A stretch of 34,375 nucleotides of DNA from assembly GCA_032718475.1 (NCBI GenBank), contig JAUCBJ010004311.1, positions 1 to 34,375 of the forward strand, in the 5' to 3' direction. Below are positions 20,718 to 30,283 of this stretch, in pieces (the first letter of the stretch is position 1; each line of letters starts with the position of its first letter). The DNA comes from Nemertoderma westbladi. Taxonomy: Eukaryota; Xenacoelomorpha; Nemertodermatida; Nemertodermatidae. The notes under the pieces were generated by a model. That model saw only the letters and a list, made by a program, of their open reading frames with translations, searched no databases and was not told the DNA's origin. The position numbers were made by a program, and so were the translations under genes.

Positions 20718-20958
20718 GGACGCAATAAAAATTCGTCCCTTTCTAGGGGAAATTCGACGCAAATAACAGCTGATTACTCTCAAAAATAAAACTGTAACCT
20801 GTTCTATTGTGTTTAGTTTATTGTTTTGGTTAAAATAACGTGACACTGTAACCTGCTCCTTTTCCTAAATGGAGAATATAACATTGAGGCGGAATATTAA
20901 TTTTCCAAGATGGGATTTGCGTCCAGTTTATCCCCCCCCCCCCCCCCCCCCCTGTCTC
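20682..20958. mobile_element. MITE-like element with G-run / C-run ends
   Basis: A run of 29 G (20686-20714) followed by ACTGGACGCAA, and at the other side TTGCGTCCAGT followed by TTTAT and a run of 21 C (20932-20952). The ends are thus inverted repeats. AGAATTTG at 20674-20681 and 20959-20966 could be an 8-bp target duplication. Size and 8-bp duplication fit a non-autonomous hAT-like element, but the inner terminal repeat is only about 11 bp. No coding content. Confidence 0.55.
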
Positions 20959-21360
20959 AGAATTTGTTGTTGGAAAACTATGGAAATTGTCATAAGAGCC
21001 AAAAAACCTCCCACCTCTGGCATTTTTAACCGTTTAACGCCTGCAAACGGGCGGTCCCAGTTGATGACAAGCGCGGCGGACGGGCACCGCCCGTCACTGT
21101 TCTATACTTTGCAATAGTGATTTGTTATGGCGCCTGATTTCAATGCAGTACATTCCCTTATTATAGCCGGCCGACATGCCATATCTAAGTGTATAATTAA
21201 CCTGTGACGCTGAATTTACTTCATTTCCATATACCATATAACAAAACATTTCCACATAGTTTTCCCTATTGACTGATTTCCTCGACCGACTATCAGATAG
21301 TAATAGATAGCGTAATATATTAATAAAGCATTCCATGCTCGAGTATTGGTCGCGGTGTTC

Positions 21361-21486
21361 GGACAGTTCCCCCCAGTACACTTCCCCCCAGACACTTCCC
21401 CCCCAGACACTTCCCCCCGGACACTTCCCCCCCGGACACTTCCCCCCCAGACACTTCCCCCCGGACACTTCCCCTCCGACTGTTCG
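21361..21486. repeat. 15-bp minisatellite, left arm of a foldback structure
   Basis: About eight units of GGACACTTCCCCCC type (ACACTTCCCCCC with CAG or CGG spacers), ending at CCGACTGTTCG. The reverse complement of the same unit forms the array at 22436-22573. Confidence 0.9.
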
Positions 21487-21489
21487 TAA

Positions 21490-22150
21490 CTTCGCACATT
21501 CGTATTTTGCATTTTGTGAGGTAAACTGACCGCTTGTATCCAAATAAGTTGTATCCAATTTTCCTTTCGTAGCTCAGAAAGTGATCTTTTGCATCCCGAT
21601 TTTACATTTTATATCCAAGTTTTATTTATGGGTTTTATCAATGCAATTACATCGTATTGTTTTCTAATCTTTAAACAATGAATTAGATGACCTATAAATT
21701 CCATCTCCCGAATACTGTTTTTATTAACTATAGAATGATAATAATTAATTGTTTTAATTATAGGTATTATTATGTAATAGTCTTCTTCAAATTGTAGCAG
21801 ATGGGGATGAATATTATTGTTTCAATCAAAATTATACCTCTCCAGGGTAAAATCGACATGCGTCGACCTGTATTCTGTGTTCAGCATTACATATTGATAT
21901 ACATATTACTACTATACATAGTATAGATATTATACGCACTACATATTAAATTTCCTGGTTACTTGCAATATTTTTAATAGGATTTTGTTGAATTATATAA
22001 TATTGTAGTAATCTATATATATAAATTTGGTTAACATTCAATACAGCTCCTACTTTAGGCTTAGTCAATTTATTATCTTATGATACAAACATGAATTGAT
22101 TATTTCAAAGCGGTCTCAAAGTCTTTCACCACGGGCACACAGGGAAGTGC
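21490..22150. other. Foldback loop, non-coding
   Basis: AT-rich sequence between the left arm and the 36-bp minisatellite. No frame or known motif recognised. Confidence 0.5.
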
Positions 22151-22151
22151 C

Positions 22152-22293
22152 GGGGTTTGGGGGCGGCAGCCCCCAAGAAAAGAAGCGGGGGTTTGGGGGC
22201 GGCTGCCCCCAAGAAAATAAGCAGGGGTTTGGAGGCGGCAGCCCCCATCAAAAGAAGCGGGATTTTTTGGGGCGGCAGCCCCCAATTAAAAGA
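22152..22293. repeat. 36-bp minisatellite, four units with palindromic core
   Basis: Units begin near 22152, 22188, 22224 and 22260. Each has a hairpin core such as GGGGGCGGCAGCCCCC followed by an A-rich spacer AAGAAAAGAAGC. The last unit is more diverged. Because 36 is divisible by three, the plus strand reads as a 12-residue repeat (GFGGGSPQEKKR type) within frame 22096-22311. I consider the hairpin the more likely conserved feature. Confidence 0.9.
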
Positions 22294-22435
22294 AAAACAA
22301 ACAAAATTTGACTATAAAAATGTTTCTTTTATAATTTTGAAAAAACTTGTCTAGATACAACTTGTCCTGACACAACTCCATCTTTAACTTTTGTTTATTG
22401 CTTTGATGCACCCAGATTAATTTTAACACTTTAAC

Positions 22436-22573
22436 TGGGGGGGAAGTGTCCGGGGGTAAGTGTCCGGGGGGGGAAGTGTCTGGGGGGGAAGTGTCCTACT
22501 TGGGCGGGGGGGGGGGAAGGGGAAGTGTCCGGGGGGAACTGTCCGGGGGGAACTGTCCGGGGGGAAGTGTCCT
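22436..22573. repeat. 15-bp minisatellite, right arm of foldback structure
   Basis: About eight units of GGGGGGAAGTGTCC with two variants GGGGGGAACTGTCC at 22534-22560. It is interrupted by a GGGCGGGGGGGGGG stretch at about 22502-22520. Complement of the array at 21361-21486. Confidence 0.9.
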
Positions 22574-23146
22574 AGATCCTTGGTCACATAATGTACATGG
22601 CTATAAGTGATTTTATATACAGTAGGGTAGTAACATTGGTACCGGTATAAAATAAATTAATTTTTGACTGCAAACGTTTAGGTATTGCATTATATGTTGT
22701 ACTCTGTATGCATTCCTCTCTAATTATACAAATTTATCTATTATATGTTTATTTTATATTGTAATACATGTTTTTAAAATATTTTTTATAAATTTTTTGA
22801 AATTTAAATTTTCAAAACTTTTGAATTTTTTTTTGATTTGAAAATATCGATAAAAATTTCAAAATATTTTGAAAAAAAAATTAAAAAAAAATGTTATTTT
22901 TTTTCAATTTCCGGGATTTTGAAAAATTAAAAAAGAAAAATTTCTATAGCCGGAAAATCCTATAGGAAAATTCTATAGGCAGGAAATTGTTATTAAGCCG
23001 TAGTTAAAGGGTTAAAAATATCTGCATCTTAGGTCAATGATAGCGCTTCTTTTGATATGGGGAGATCTATGAATAATTACATAGTTTTGTATAATTTATA
23101 ATTACAGCATGTATTGGCCTGTACATTTACTATTGTAATTGGTGTT
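22574..23146. other. AT-rich intron with low-complexity A/T tracts
   Basis: Contains long A and T tracts (22760-22950) with short inverted runs. No gene or classified repeat recognised. Confidence 0.6.
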
Positions 23147-23233
23147 ATTGTTTACGTGGTAACCATGACGGCGTTAAGTAATGTCCCCCTAGTGGACATT
23201 ACTTAACGCCGTCATGGTTACCACGAAAACAAT
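23147..23233. repeat. Near-perfect inverted repeat: 40-bp arms, 7-base loop
   Basis: Left arm 23147-23186, loop CCCTAGT (23187-23193), right arm 23194-23233. The arms differ by one base pair (23154 against 23226). The core of each arm contains GGTAACCATGACGGCGTTAA. The fold could be a snap-back DNA element or an RNA hairpin. It lies in an intron of the EGF gene on the minus strand and has no reading frame. Confidence 0.95.
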
Positions 23234-23957
23234 AGGTGGAAATTTGCCTGACAGCCAGATTGGCCTACTGCATTACCTACCGGTAGGCGGGGTATAGCTA
23301 TTAATAACCAGTAGGGCCTAGCTATATTATTATAACATGGCTCCAAACGCCACCATAAATATAAGCTAACTTATTTATAACATAATTTATGTAATTTTTA
23401 CAATTATTTATACAGCGACTAATTTAATTTATGCAGTTTCTATCACTTATAATGTATATGTACAATAATTTCGTAATGTTAAAATTTTGGAATAAAACTA
23501 CAAACAGACTTGTTGCAAAGTACTTTACAGTATTCTGATCCTCGTGACTTTATTTTCACTCACTAACGTTCGTTCGTGTAACAAAGCCACTCGGATCATC
23601 ACACTGTAAAGTGCTACTTTACACACAAGTATGTAAATAGTTATTAATGCTTCTATGAAAACATTTGTGCGGCCATGGTATGGCTGTGGAGCACCTCAGA
23701 TTATTTAATTTAGTAAATACATCTTATTAAAACAAAAAACATATTGCGAATTATTTTTAAAAGAAAATTTAATAAAATTTATTTCCAGTGACATAATTAC
23801 TTATTAATGTGAGAAGGAATCGAAATAGACTCGATTCTGATTCCACATCCGTGTCTTCCACAGTACCAAGTCGAAAAAGTACAAAGTCGTAAATAATAAT
23901 GAATATGAATATATGAATACAATAATTATTGTTTATAAAATTATTGTAATTTATTAC
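23234..23957 (-). other. Intron sequence, includes flank homologous to 19584-19724
   Basis: No gene seen. The part 23820-23957 contains the TGTCTTCCACAGTACCA segment shared with the intron downstream of exon c. Confidence 0.5.
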
Positions 23958-24080
23958 CTTCACATATGGAGACACCATCTCCAGTAAATCCAGATTTACA
24001 ACTGCAATTAAATGACTCCAGAGTATCGATACAGTCAGCATTTATGTGACAGTTGTCGGTGTTTATTGCACATTCATCCA
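23958..24080 (-). CDS. Calcium-binding EGF domain exon (exon b)
   Basis: A 123-bp minus-strand exon: acceptor ..GTTCTAG before 24080, donor GTAATAAA after 23958, phase 1 at both ends. It encodes [35 protein letters not shown] and a final cysteine before the donor. Cysteine spacing, the DEC calcium motif and C-x-D-x4-F-x-C hydroxylation pattern match EGF_CA domains. It reads in phase with exons a and c, so splicing the three would give consecutive EGF domains, although exons may lie outside the window. Confidence 0.87.
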
Positions 24081-24141
24081 CTAGAACGACAAAAAGATTT
24101 CATTGTAACAAAAATATTTACCATAATCTACTAACATCATC

Positions 24142-24321
24142 GGGCGGGGTAGCTCAGTTGGTTGAGCGCCGGGCCTGTAATCTATTGGTTGTAGGTTCAG
24201 CCCCGCCAGGGTCCACTCAGCAAAGATAGGAGTAGCGCCCACCCCTACCCTCGGGTAGCAGCTATCGAAAGAGGAGCCTTCGGGTCGCCTCCGGCTTCGG
24301 CTGACTGTTTGATTTTTTTTT
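24142..24321 (+). mobile_element. tRNA-derived SINE, family 1, internally deleted copy
   Basis: Begins with a tRNA-like head: acceptor GGCGGGG (24143-24149), A box TAGCTCAGTTGG (24150-24161), B box GGTTCAGCCCC (24194-24204), acceptor complement CCCCGCC. The anticodon stem cannot pair properly, so it is a SINE head, not a tRNA gene. The body runs through CCTACCCTCGGGTAGCAGCT and CCTTCGGGTCGCCTCCGGCT to a T-rich tail. Relative to the copy at 30751-30995 about 60-70 bp are missing after CCACTCAGC. Confidence 0.9.
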
Positions 24322-24389
24322 AAACTCATAAAGTTTATAATTAATTATTGTTAATTAAAAAAATGGTTTATATTTCCTACTACTTCTAG

Positions 24390-24972
24390 GTTGAGCGAAC
24401 TCGGACAGTGGAAATGAGATCCACCCAGGTGTGAGTGAAGTAATACCAAACCAATAAACGAGAATAGGAGATAATATGTAACACAATTAGTGACATGATT
24501 AAGAGAGTAACAACCGTGGATGACATATTGGCTACAGAGTCAGTGATGAGTGATGGTATTATGTGAGTCCAAAGACATTGAGAAGGTGTGAATGCATATT
24601 GGAGGCCTAACAATCGGGTGTTAAATATGTATTAGCAGACCGAACAATGATGCAATAACTACTGTAGGGATGTAAGGACAACAGTAAGGACAATACATTT
24701 GGTTATTTAAAAAATGTTTTGTTTATTTTTTTTATTTTTTAGTTTAAAAGTTTATTTGTTACGGTAGAAGGGGACTATTAGTACATAGGGGGAAATACCA
24801 GGTCAGTCATGGCTGAGAGGAAGTAGCTAGCAATTTGTATACGAAAGGTGAAGGTGTAACCTATATTAGGGATGTTGGTGCCAATTATTGAGGTGTATAA
24901 GATTATGTTTTTAGGAAAGTAGTTAATTCCATGGGTGCATTTCTACAATAAATGTCACCTCTCTCTCTCTCT
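24390..24972. repeat. Unclassified dispersed repeat, copy 1
   Basis: Shares with 33380-33880 the strings AATACCAAACCAATAAA, GAGTAACAACCGTGGATG and, at the far end, a TTCTACA..AATGTCACCTCT block. It finishes in a CT microsatellite. No coding frame, no tRNA boxes and no terminal inverted repeat are seen, so the class is unknown. Confidence 0.75.
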
Positions 24973-24973
24973 C
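24958..24973. repeat. CT microsatellite
   Basis: Run of CT dinucleotides at the end of the dispersed repeat. Confidence 0.9.
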
Positions 24974-25250
24974 CTTATTACATTTATGTAACTTATATTG
25001 TATTATTGGTGATTTCGCTACTTCGCACCGTACGTGCAATAGAATTGTTGGTGATGATGAGACAAGTAAATGCCATTATATTACAAGTCAACAAGAACCC
25101 TCTTATTTATTACACTGCTTCCGGGGTCTAACGCATATCCTCGACTGGCCACTCGTTGGACCGACGGCAGATTCCCTGAGCCAAACCGGAAGTCACGTGT
25201 ATGGCATACACGTGGGAAGGGAGGTAGGCACTTCTACTTGAGAGCGCCTG
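24974..25250. other. Non-coding intron sequence
   Basis: No supported gene. The 72-codon frame at 25070-25288 has no recognised domain. Confidence 0.4.
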
Positions 25251-25254
25251 TGGA

Positions 25255-25335
25255 ATGTTTTTACTCTCGATGTTTTTACTCTCGATAATTTGACTGGCGA
25301 TATTTTTATTCGCGATATTTTTTATGTCTCGATAC
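25255..25335. repeat. Short degenerate tandem repeat (TTTTTACTCTCGAT)
   Basis: Two clean units TTTTTACTCTCGAT in a row followed by degenerate ones (GCGATATTTTTATTC, GCGATATTTTTTATG), period about 14-18. Confidence 0.65.
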
Positions 25336-25364
25336 TATTCAATATAACCCCATGAAATCCACAA

Positions 25365-25706
25365 TTGGCAAGCCCAAAGCAGCGTGTATTAAGAATGCTA
25401 TGCCGGCTTATCAACAAAGTTGCACCGCCACAACTCCCTATCCACCATGGCTTTCACGAGATTATCGTCAAGGCTGCCCGTGGCATCACGTGCCATTACG
25501 TGGCATCTTCAAGGCCAGTGTCTTATAAGAGGCGTCTTAAGAAAGAGAATGGGCGGCTGCCCATTCTAGGGCTCTGCCAAAGCCAAAGCCCTAGATTGTG
25601 CACAGGCTGGTCCTCAAGGCGAAAGCAATGTCCTGCAAGCAGACTTTATCCAACTGCTGAGGATACCACATCTCATGATGGCACGATCATGATCGATGAT
25701 CGATGA
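25365..25706 (+). other. Possible old coding remnant, unidentified
   Basis: A 113-codon frame without recognisable domain. Its composition (GC higher than flanks) differs from the surrounding intron, and it includes the inverted pair CTAGGGCT / AGCCCTAG at 25566-25596 and a GATCATGATC palindrome near 25684. It might derive from an unrecognised transposon. I cannot support a function. Confidence 0.25.
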
Positions 25707-25997
25707 ATGCTGACCAATTGTGGATGACTAACCATGATCAATAGTCACAGCATGTGTTGTATACTATGTATTTTAAGAAAATAATTTATAATTATTTGTA
25801 AATAATATGTGGTTTTAATAACTTGTGCTAATTAACTTGGACATTGAACATATAACATGGATATTAATCCTATTCTTATTACTGCATATCAAAAATTATA
25901 AGATTTTGTCTATTTCAAAACAAAATTACAATGGACTAATAATAAGTATTAATTATAATTATAGTGATTCAGTACGATTATGAACTGTTTATTTTAC

Positions 25998-26120
25998 CTT
26001 GACATATCACACCATCACCAGAGAAGCCTGTTTTACAGGTGCAATTAAAACCGAAGATAGTATTCGAACAATTGGCATCGATGTGGCAGTTATGGGTGTG
26101 GCTAAGGCATTCATTATCAT
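25998..26120 (-). CDS. Calcium-binding EGF domain exon (exon a)
   Basis: A 123-bp minus-strand exon with acceptor ..AATTTCAG before 26120 and donor GTAAAATA after 25998, phase 1 at both ends. It encodes DDNECLSHTHNCHIDANC, SNTIFGFNCTCKTGFSGDG and a closing cysteine: six cysteines, a D-x-N-E-C calcium motif and the C-x-N-x4-F-x-C hydroxylation pattern. It is the first of three exons in transcription order, about 1.9 kb upstream of exon b. An extracellular multi-EGF protein is inferred; signal peptide and other domains are outside the window or too diverged to see. Confidence 0.88.
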
Positions 26121-26450
26121 CTGAAATTATAGGGAGAGGAAAAATTACATTACTGAGAGTGAAGGTGTACAATTTTTTAATATTTACTTTTGACACAAAA
26201 TATGATGAGTTCGATGTTGTACTTGCAAGAACTATGGCCTATGTGGGTAAATGGGGGCCAATGTGGGTTTCTCAAACTGGGTACCTTTTCTCTTACCTAC
26301 CTACTTACTAGCTCAAACCCAACCTCAAACTTGCGTTTTACCCCCCATTTAGCATTCATACGAGTTTAATGGCTCACTCGCTTCAGCTAATCTTTGGCTG
26401 GGCTCTTGTGTCTCATTCTGCTATAATTTCCTTTGCTTGCGTGTAATTAC
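26121..26450 (-). other. Intron sequence with a poly-C run at its end
   Basis: No gene recognised. A run of about 16 C occurs at 26451-26466. Confidence 0.5.
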
Positions 26451-26652
26451 CCCCCCCCCCCCCCCCTGGTAGACAGTGAGGATTAATTTGCAGGTTCACT
26501 GAGTGTATTAATTAATTTATTTTTGTTTAAATTTATTTCGTTAATATTTAATTGCGCCGAGTTTGGCAGGATAAAAACTGATTAAATAATTATATACACA
26601 ATGAAATAAAATAATAATACAATCATAAACTATTGAATTAATAATTAAAAAG

Positions 26653-28190
26653 TTATGTGTTGGCCCATTGCGAGAGAGTTCTTTGGTTATTTAAACAATG
26701 TAGGAGGTGGTAGATCGTGGCTGTCTGGCCGCATAACTTGCATCGGCAGTCGTCTCCTGGTTGGTGGTAGGTTTTCGTACGGCACACGGCGTGGTGGAAA
26801 CCGTGGATAGAGAACCTTGTCACCACGTGTCTCTGCGGTTCATTTGCGCCTGCCCATTTTCGGTTGGCGAACGCCATCGAGTTCCAGAATTCTTTGGGGA
26901 TTTCGCCAATTTTTGTGTTAACGATGTCCGTATATTTCTGAAATTCAGAGGTTTGAGGCAAACGTAGCTCAACAACCAGCTGGGAAACGAGGGTCTTCTC
27001 GCCGCATAGCGCCAGAACGAGCTGGTTGTGGGTCGTTTTATGTAGCCCCAGGACCCGTTTGAGGTATGTGGATTTAATTTTATCTAGTGTTTGCATGTTG
27101 TTTGCTGAGAGAAATGGCCATATTTCGCGGAAACAATATGTTATTGTCGGTTTGACTTTTAATTTAAATAATTTTCTAGCGGTTTCAACTGAGAGTAGTT
27201 GGGGTTTCTTAATATTATGGATAATTGTGATGGCTTTACAGACAATCGATGTAGTATGCTTTGTAAATGACAATGATGACTGCAATGTAATCCCAAGATA
27301 TTTATAAGAGTTTGTCATTGGTACCATATTCCCATTGTATATGAATTTATCAGCTGTGCTCAGACGACCGCCTCGGCAAAACTTAATTATAGCGGTTTTC
27401 TTTAAGTTTACCCTTTAAGTTTTCTGAGGCCCATCGCGCTAAGGCATCCAGTCCCAACTGAATGGTCTCTCTGGAGTTGCTGTAGAACAGCAGATCGTCG
27501 TCGAATAGGAGGATGATTAATTCTCCAACCCATCGGGCTACTCCAGCGATATATAGTACGATATCCCATATGAATATAATGAATAAAAGGGGGCGTAGCG
27601 AGTCACCTTGAAGTACTCCTCGGGATTGTTTAATAGTCTTAGATAGCCGTAGCCGGTCTGAAACTCGTATAAAATTGGTTGACAATATCGCTTTAATGAG
27701 ACGATATAGATTCCCCTTAATATTGAAGTGGTTTTTCAATTTAAACAGTAACCTTGATCTGGGCACCGTGTCGAATGCCTTCCTGAAGTCCACGAACACT
27801 GCATATAGTGGTTTTCGCGGAGTAGCCAGGTTACTGAATATCCGGTTTACTAGCTGTGCTATTGGCATCTTAGTGGATCGACCAGGCAGGAAACCGAACT
27901 GTTCCGCCGGGATACGGTGAATTACAAGAGCCCGTAGTCGGTTCGCTACAAGACTAGTTAGTACCTTATACGCATTACAGAGCAGAGCAATACCTCTATA
28001 GCAGTCTGAATCGTGTCGGGAACCTGACCCCTTGAAGAGGACCTTGATGATGCTGTGTTTCCAGCTATTAACAAGTGCACGATTCCCCTTAATTCATCGC
28101 CCGAGTCTAGTGGAATTTCCAAGGATTCCTCTGATTGGAGTACGTTCTCGAAGTGGCTCTCCCACTTTTCTAGCGGAACTGGACTGTTGG
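26653..28190 (-). pseudogene. LINE ORF2: reverse transcriptase and C-terminal finger
   Basis: In minus-strand order: DSDCYRGIALLCNAYKVLT and PAEQFGFLPGRST in an upstream frame, motif A AVFVDFRKAFDTVPRSRL, motif B SRGVLQGDSLRPLLF, motif C ILLFDDDLLFYSNS, then a stop at 27383. After a frameshift comes NSYKYLGITLQSSLSF, the thumb KVKPTITYCFREIWPF and at the end CRCKLCGQTATIYHLLHC, a zinc-finger-like C-terminus. Motif C has an aspartate where alanine is usual (FDDD and not FADD). Several stops and shifts make it inactive. Confidence 0.82.
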
Positions 28191-28287
28191 TCGACGTATT
28201 CGATTTCTTTGTCCATTTGTAGGGTTTAGTTTCTGTCTGTTATTAGTTTCTTCTCGGTTTGTAAGGCAAATTCATTCTGCTTAACTT

Positions 28288-29267
28288 TCAGCATAGATTT
28301 ATATTCCCGCATACATTCGCATAGCCTCTGGGAGGCCGAGGGATCAGATTTAACTGTTGCGTGGAGTGCAGCACCTCCCGTCGTTTAGAGTAGCATTGCG
28401 CATCTAACCAGGGTTTAGCGAAACGTGTCGTAGTTTTACGTAGGGGGGCGGCATCTTTAATAGCGCCTGAGAGCGATTTATACGCTTCGTTGATGCGGTT
28501 CTCCCGCAGTAAATTATTTGTATCATTGAGGCGATAGTTAGATTGTAGCTTTGGAATATCGATTTCCCGTTTTCGGAGTGGTTGATTTCCGGCTAACAGG
28601 GGCTGAGGAGCTGTCCGGTTCCAGTTCCAGCTAGCTGTCACTGGTACATGTTTCCTTAGACATCGCGGTTTGCAGTTTATTGTCTGGACCGGTCTGTTAG
28701 AGTAAAATAGATCGATACCACTACTTCCGTTATGTCATATGTATGTTGGTACCTTGCGATTATTTTGTAGCGATAGACCGATATCGTCCATTAATTCCTC
28801 AAGGGCGGTGGTTTTGATATTGTCTGCAATGTCGACCCGCACATTAAAGTCTCCACCAATGACAACAGGGCCTCCGAAATTATCAGGAATTTGATCTGTA
28901 ACAGTCAAAACACCATCAATGAAATCCTCGAGGGCTGTTTGAGGGGGAAAGTAACTGCAAGAAAATAAACCAAAGTCTGTGTAACAGTTACACTAGAAGA
29001 GTCCATATGGATTAGGTTTGGGTTTAGATGCGGTTTAACCACAATTGTTATTCCACCGATGGGCCAACCTCGACCTATTGGTTTTGTAGCTGGCCAATCA
29101 TAGGTGTAGTATCCGGTAATATCTACCTTCTTGTCTGAAGTTGCCAAGGTTTCCGTAAACATCAGGGCGTCGCTGTCGAAGACTGTGTCGTTGTGAGAGA
29201 GTCCCAGGACTGATCGTAGGCCTTCAACATTCCATAGAGCGGCACGTAATGTTTCTGATGTTGGCAT
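28288..29267 (-). pseudogene. LINE ORF2: apurinic-type endonuclease
   Basis: ATG at 29267 followed by RAALWNVEGLRSVL (asparagine motif), LMFTETLAT (glutamate motif) and GGITIVVKPHL. A frameshift near 28960 moves on to VVIGGDFNVRVD (GDFN motif, about 28840) and GSSGIDLFYSN with an in-frame stop shortly before it (about 28733). A third frame (28288-28641) gives the linker towards RT (TASWNWNRTAPQPLLAGNQP onward). The enzyme would nick the target DNA to prime reverse transcription; here it is broken. Confidence 0.75.
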
Positions 29268-29410
29268 TATTGGCGAGGTCCTAGTGGTCGGTGCTGCTGG
29301 TGTTGCAACCTTAATTGAAATTGAAGTAGTTTGGTCCTCGGTCGGTAGTCAGTTCAAATTCCCTCCGGCATTCCGAATCTTGTTCCCGGCACTGGGGTTT
29401 TGTTGCAGCT

Positions 29411-30283
29411 TTAGGTTCGCCCTATCTGCTTGGCTAAGGTATTGTCTAGTAATAGTTGCACCCTTGGGCCAATTTCCTGGTGTATATATTGCTTCCCGGG
29501 ATTCATCATTGGGCAAACCACATGAAACGTCCCATAGTTTGGTCGCAGAGTGGCGTCGTTGTCAGTAGCAGGAAGGAGTTTAAACACATGATCCACGGCG
29601 ATATTTCTCCCTGCAAGATGTGTTTTGCCCATTTCCACCGAAGTGTCAGGTTGGAGACGGATGATGCGGATATGAAATCGTGGCGAGAGCTGAGCCACCG
29701 CTTTCAGAGTACCGGGTTGGGTTGTCCCCTCCGGACTAGATTCTTTATTTGTTCCCGTTGCTATGACAATAGACTGTCTGCTCTTATGTCGTTTCGTGAC
29801 CCACCCCGAGTCTACTTCGCATCCCGGTTCTGGTGTAGAAGCAAACCGCTGTGGTTTGGTGGGGTCCACAGTTGGTGGGGGGATCCGAGTTGTCGATGAG
29901 GTGTCGACTACCATTACCGCCGCACCCGCCTCGGGTACCGGTACTGTCCGCCCTGACTGTACTCTGGCGGGTTTTGTTTCCTTCGGTGTAGCCGCAGCGC
30001 CTCCTCCTCCGGATCCCCGGGGTGGATGTTGCACTGCGTAACTGTAGCGCATCGGTTGGTTTTCATTTGTCCGTCTGAGACACCGGAGAAGTTCGCTTTT
30101 CGCAGTAATTATGTCCTCCCGTGCGTCGCTCAGCTTACCCAGAACGATTGTGTATTTCGATGTCATTGTCATAACCCACTCGGTCATTTGTTTGTCGTCT
30201 TCCTGGTTGACGGATTTCTTCTGCTTTATTGCCTTTAGTACTCCAAGTATATTGTCTTGCAACTCTATAAATTCTTCGGCCAT
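29411..30283 (-). CDS. LINE ORF1 protein (290 residues)
   Basis: Complete frame with ATG at 30283 and stop at 29411. The N-terminal 90 residues are helical and charged, residues about 95-135 rich in proline, glycine and alanine, and a basic stretch WVTKRHKSRQS follows at about 160. The C-terminal part reads FHIRIIRLQPDTSVEM and GTFHVVCP, an RRM-like region common in ORF1 of invertebrate LINEs, which bind the element RNA. No CCHC knuckle is seen. It is the only uninterrupted ORF of this element and lies 143 bp upstream of ORF2. It could in principle still be translated. Confidence 0.65.
   Translation of the reverse strand: MAEEFIELQDNILGVLKAIKQKKSVNQEDDKQMTEWVMTMTSKYTIVLGKLSDAREDIITAKSELLRCLRRTNENQPMRYSYAVQHPPRGSGGGGAAATPKETKPARVQSGRTVPVPEAGAAVMVVDTSSTTRIPPPTVDPTKPQRFASTPEPGCEVDSGWVTKRHKSRQSIVIATGTNKESSPEGTTQPGTLKAVAQLSPRFHIRIIRLQPDTSVEMGKTHLAGRNIAVDHVFKLLPATDNDATLRPNYGTFHVVCPMMNPGKQYIHQEIGPRVQLLLDNTLAKQIGRT

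Larger units (their letters stand above)
21361..22573. mobile_element. Foldback-like element with inverted minisatellite arms
   Basis: Two arrays of the same 15-bp unit in opposite orientation enclose about 950 bp. The unit reads ACACTTCCCCCC on the left and GGGGGGAAGTGT on the right. Farther in, AAGTTGTATC at 21546-21555 is matched by its complement at 22354-22363. TTGGTC stands just outside both ends (21346-21351 and 22580-22585), which is weak evidence of a target duplication. Tandemly repeated inverted ends are the hallmark of foldback (FB) elements. No transposase is present inside. Confidence 0.55.

Noticed and set aside
21335-21529. Proline-rich coding frames over the 15-bp arrays
   Set aside because: Repeat arrays are open in several frames on both strands; there is no other evidence of coding.
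22096-22311. A gene encoding a 12-residue repeat protein
   Set aside because: The frame arises from a 36-bp minisatellite in an intron; no start context, no relatives recognised, and the conserved part is a DNA palindrome.
24143-24207. A true tRNA gene
   Set aside because: Acceptor, A box and B box are good, but the anticodon stem does not pair and a shared body and tail follow; a second copy at 30931-30995 has the same features. It is a SINE head.
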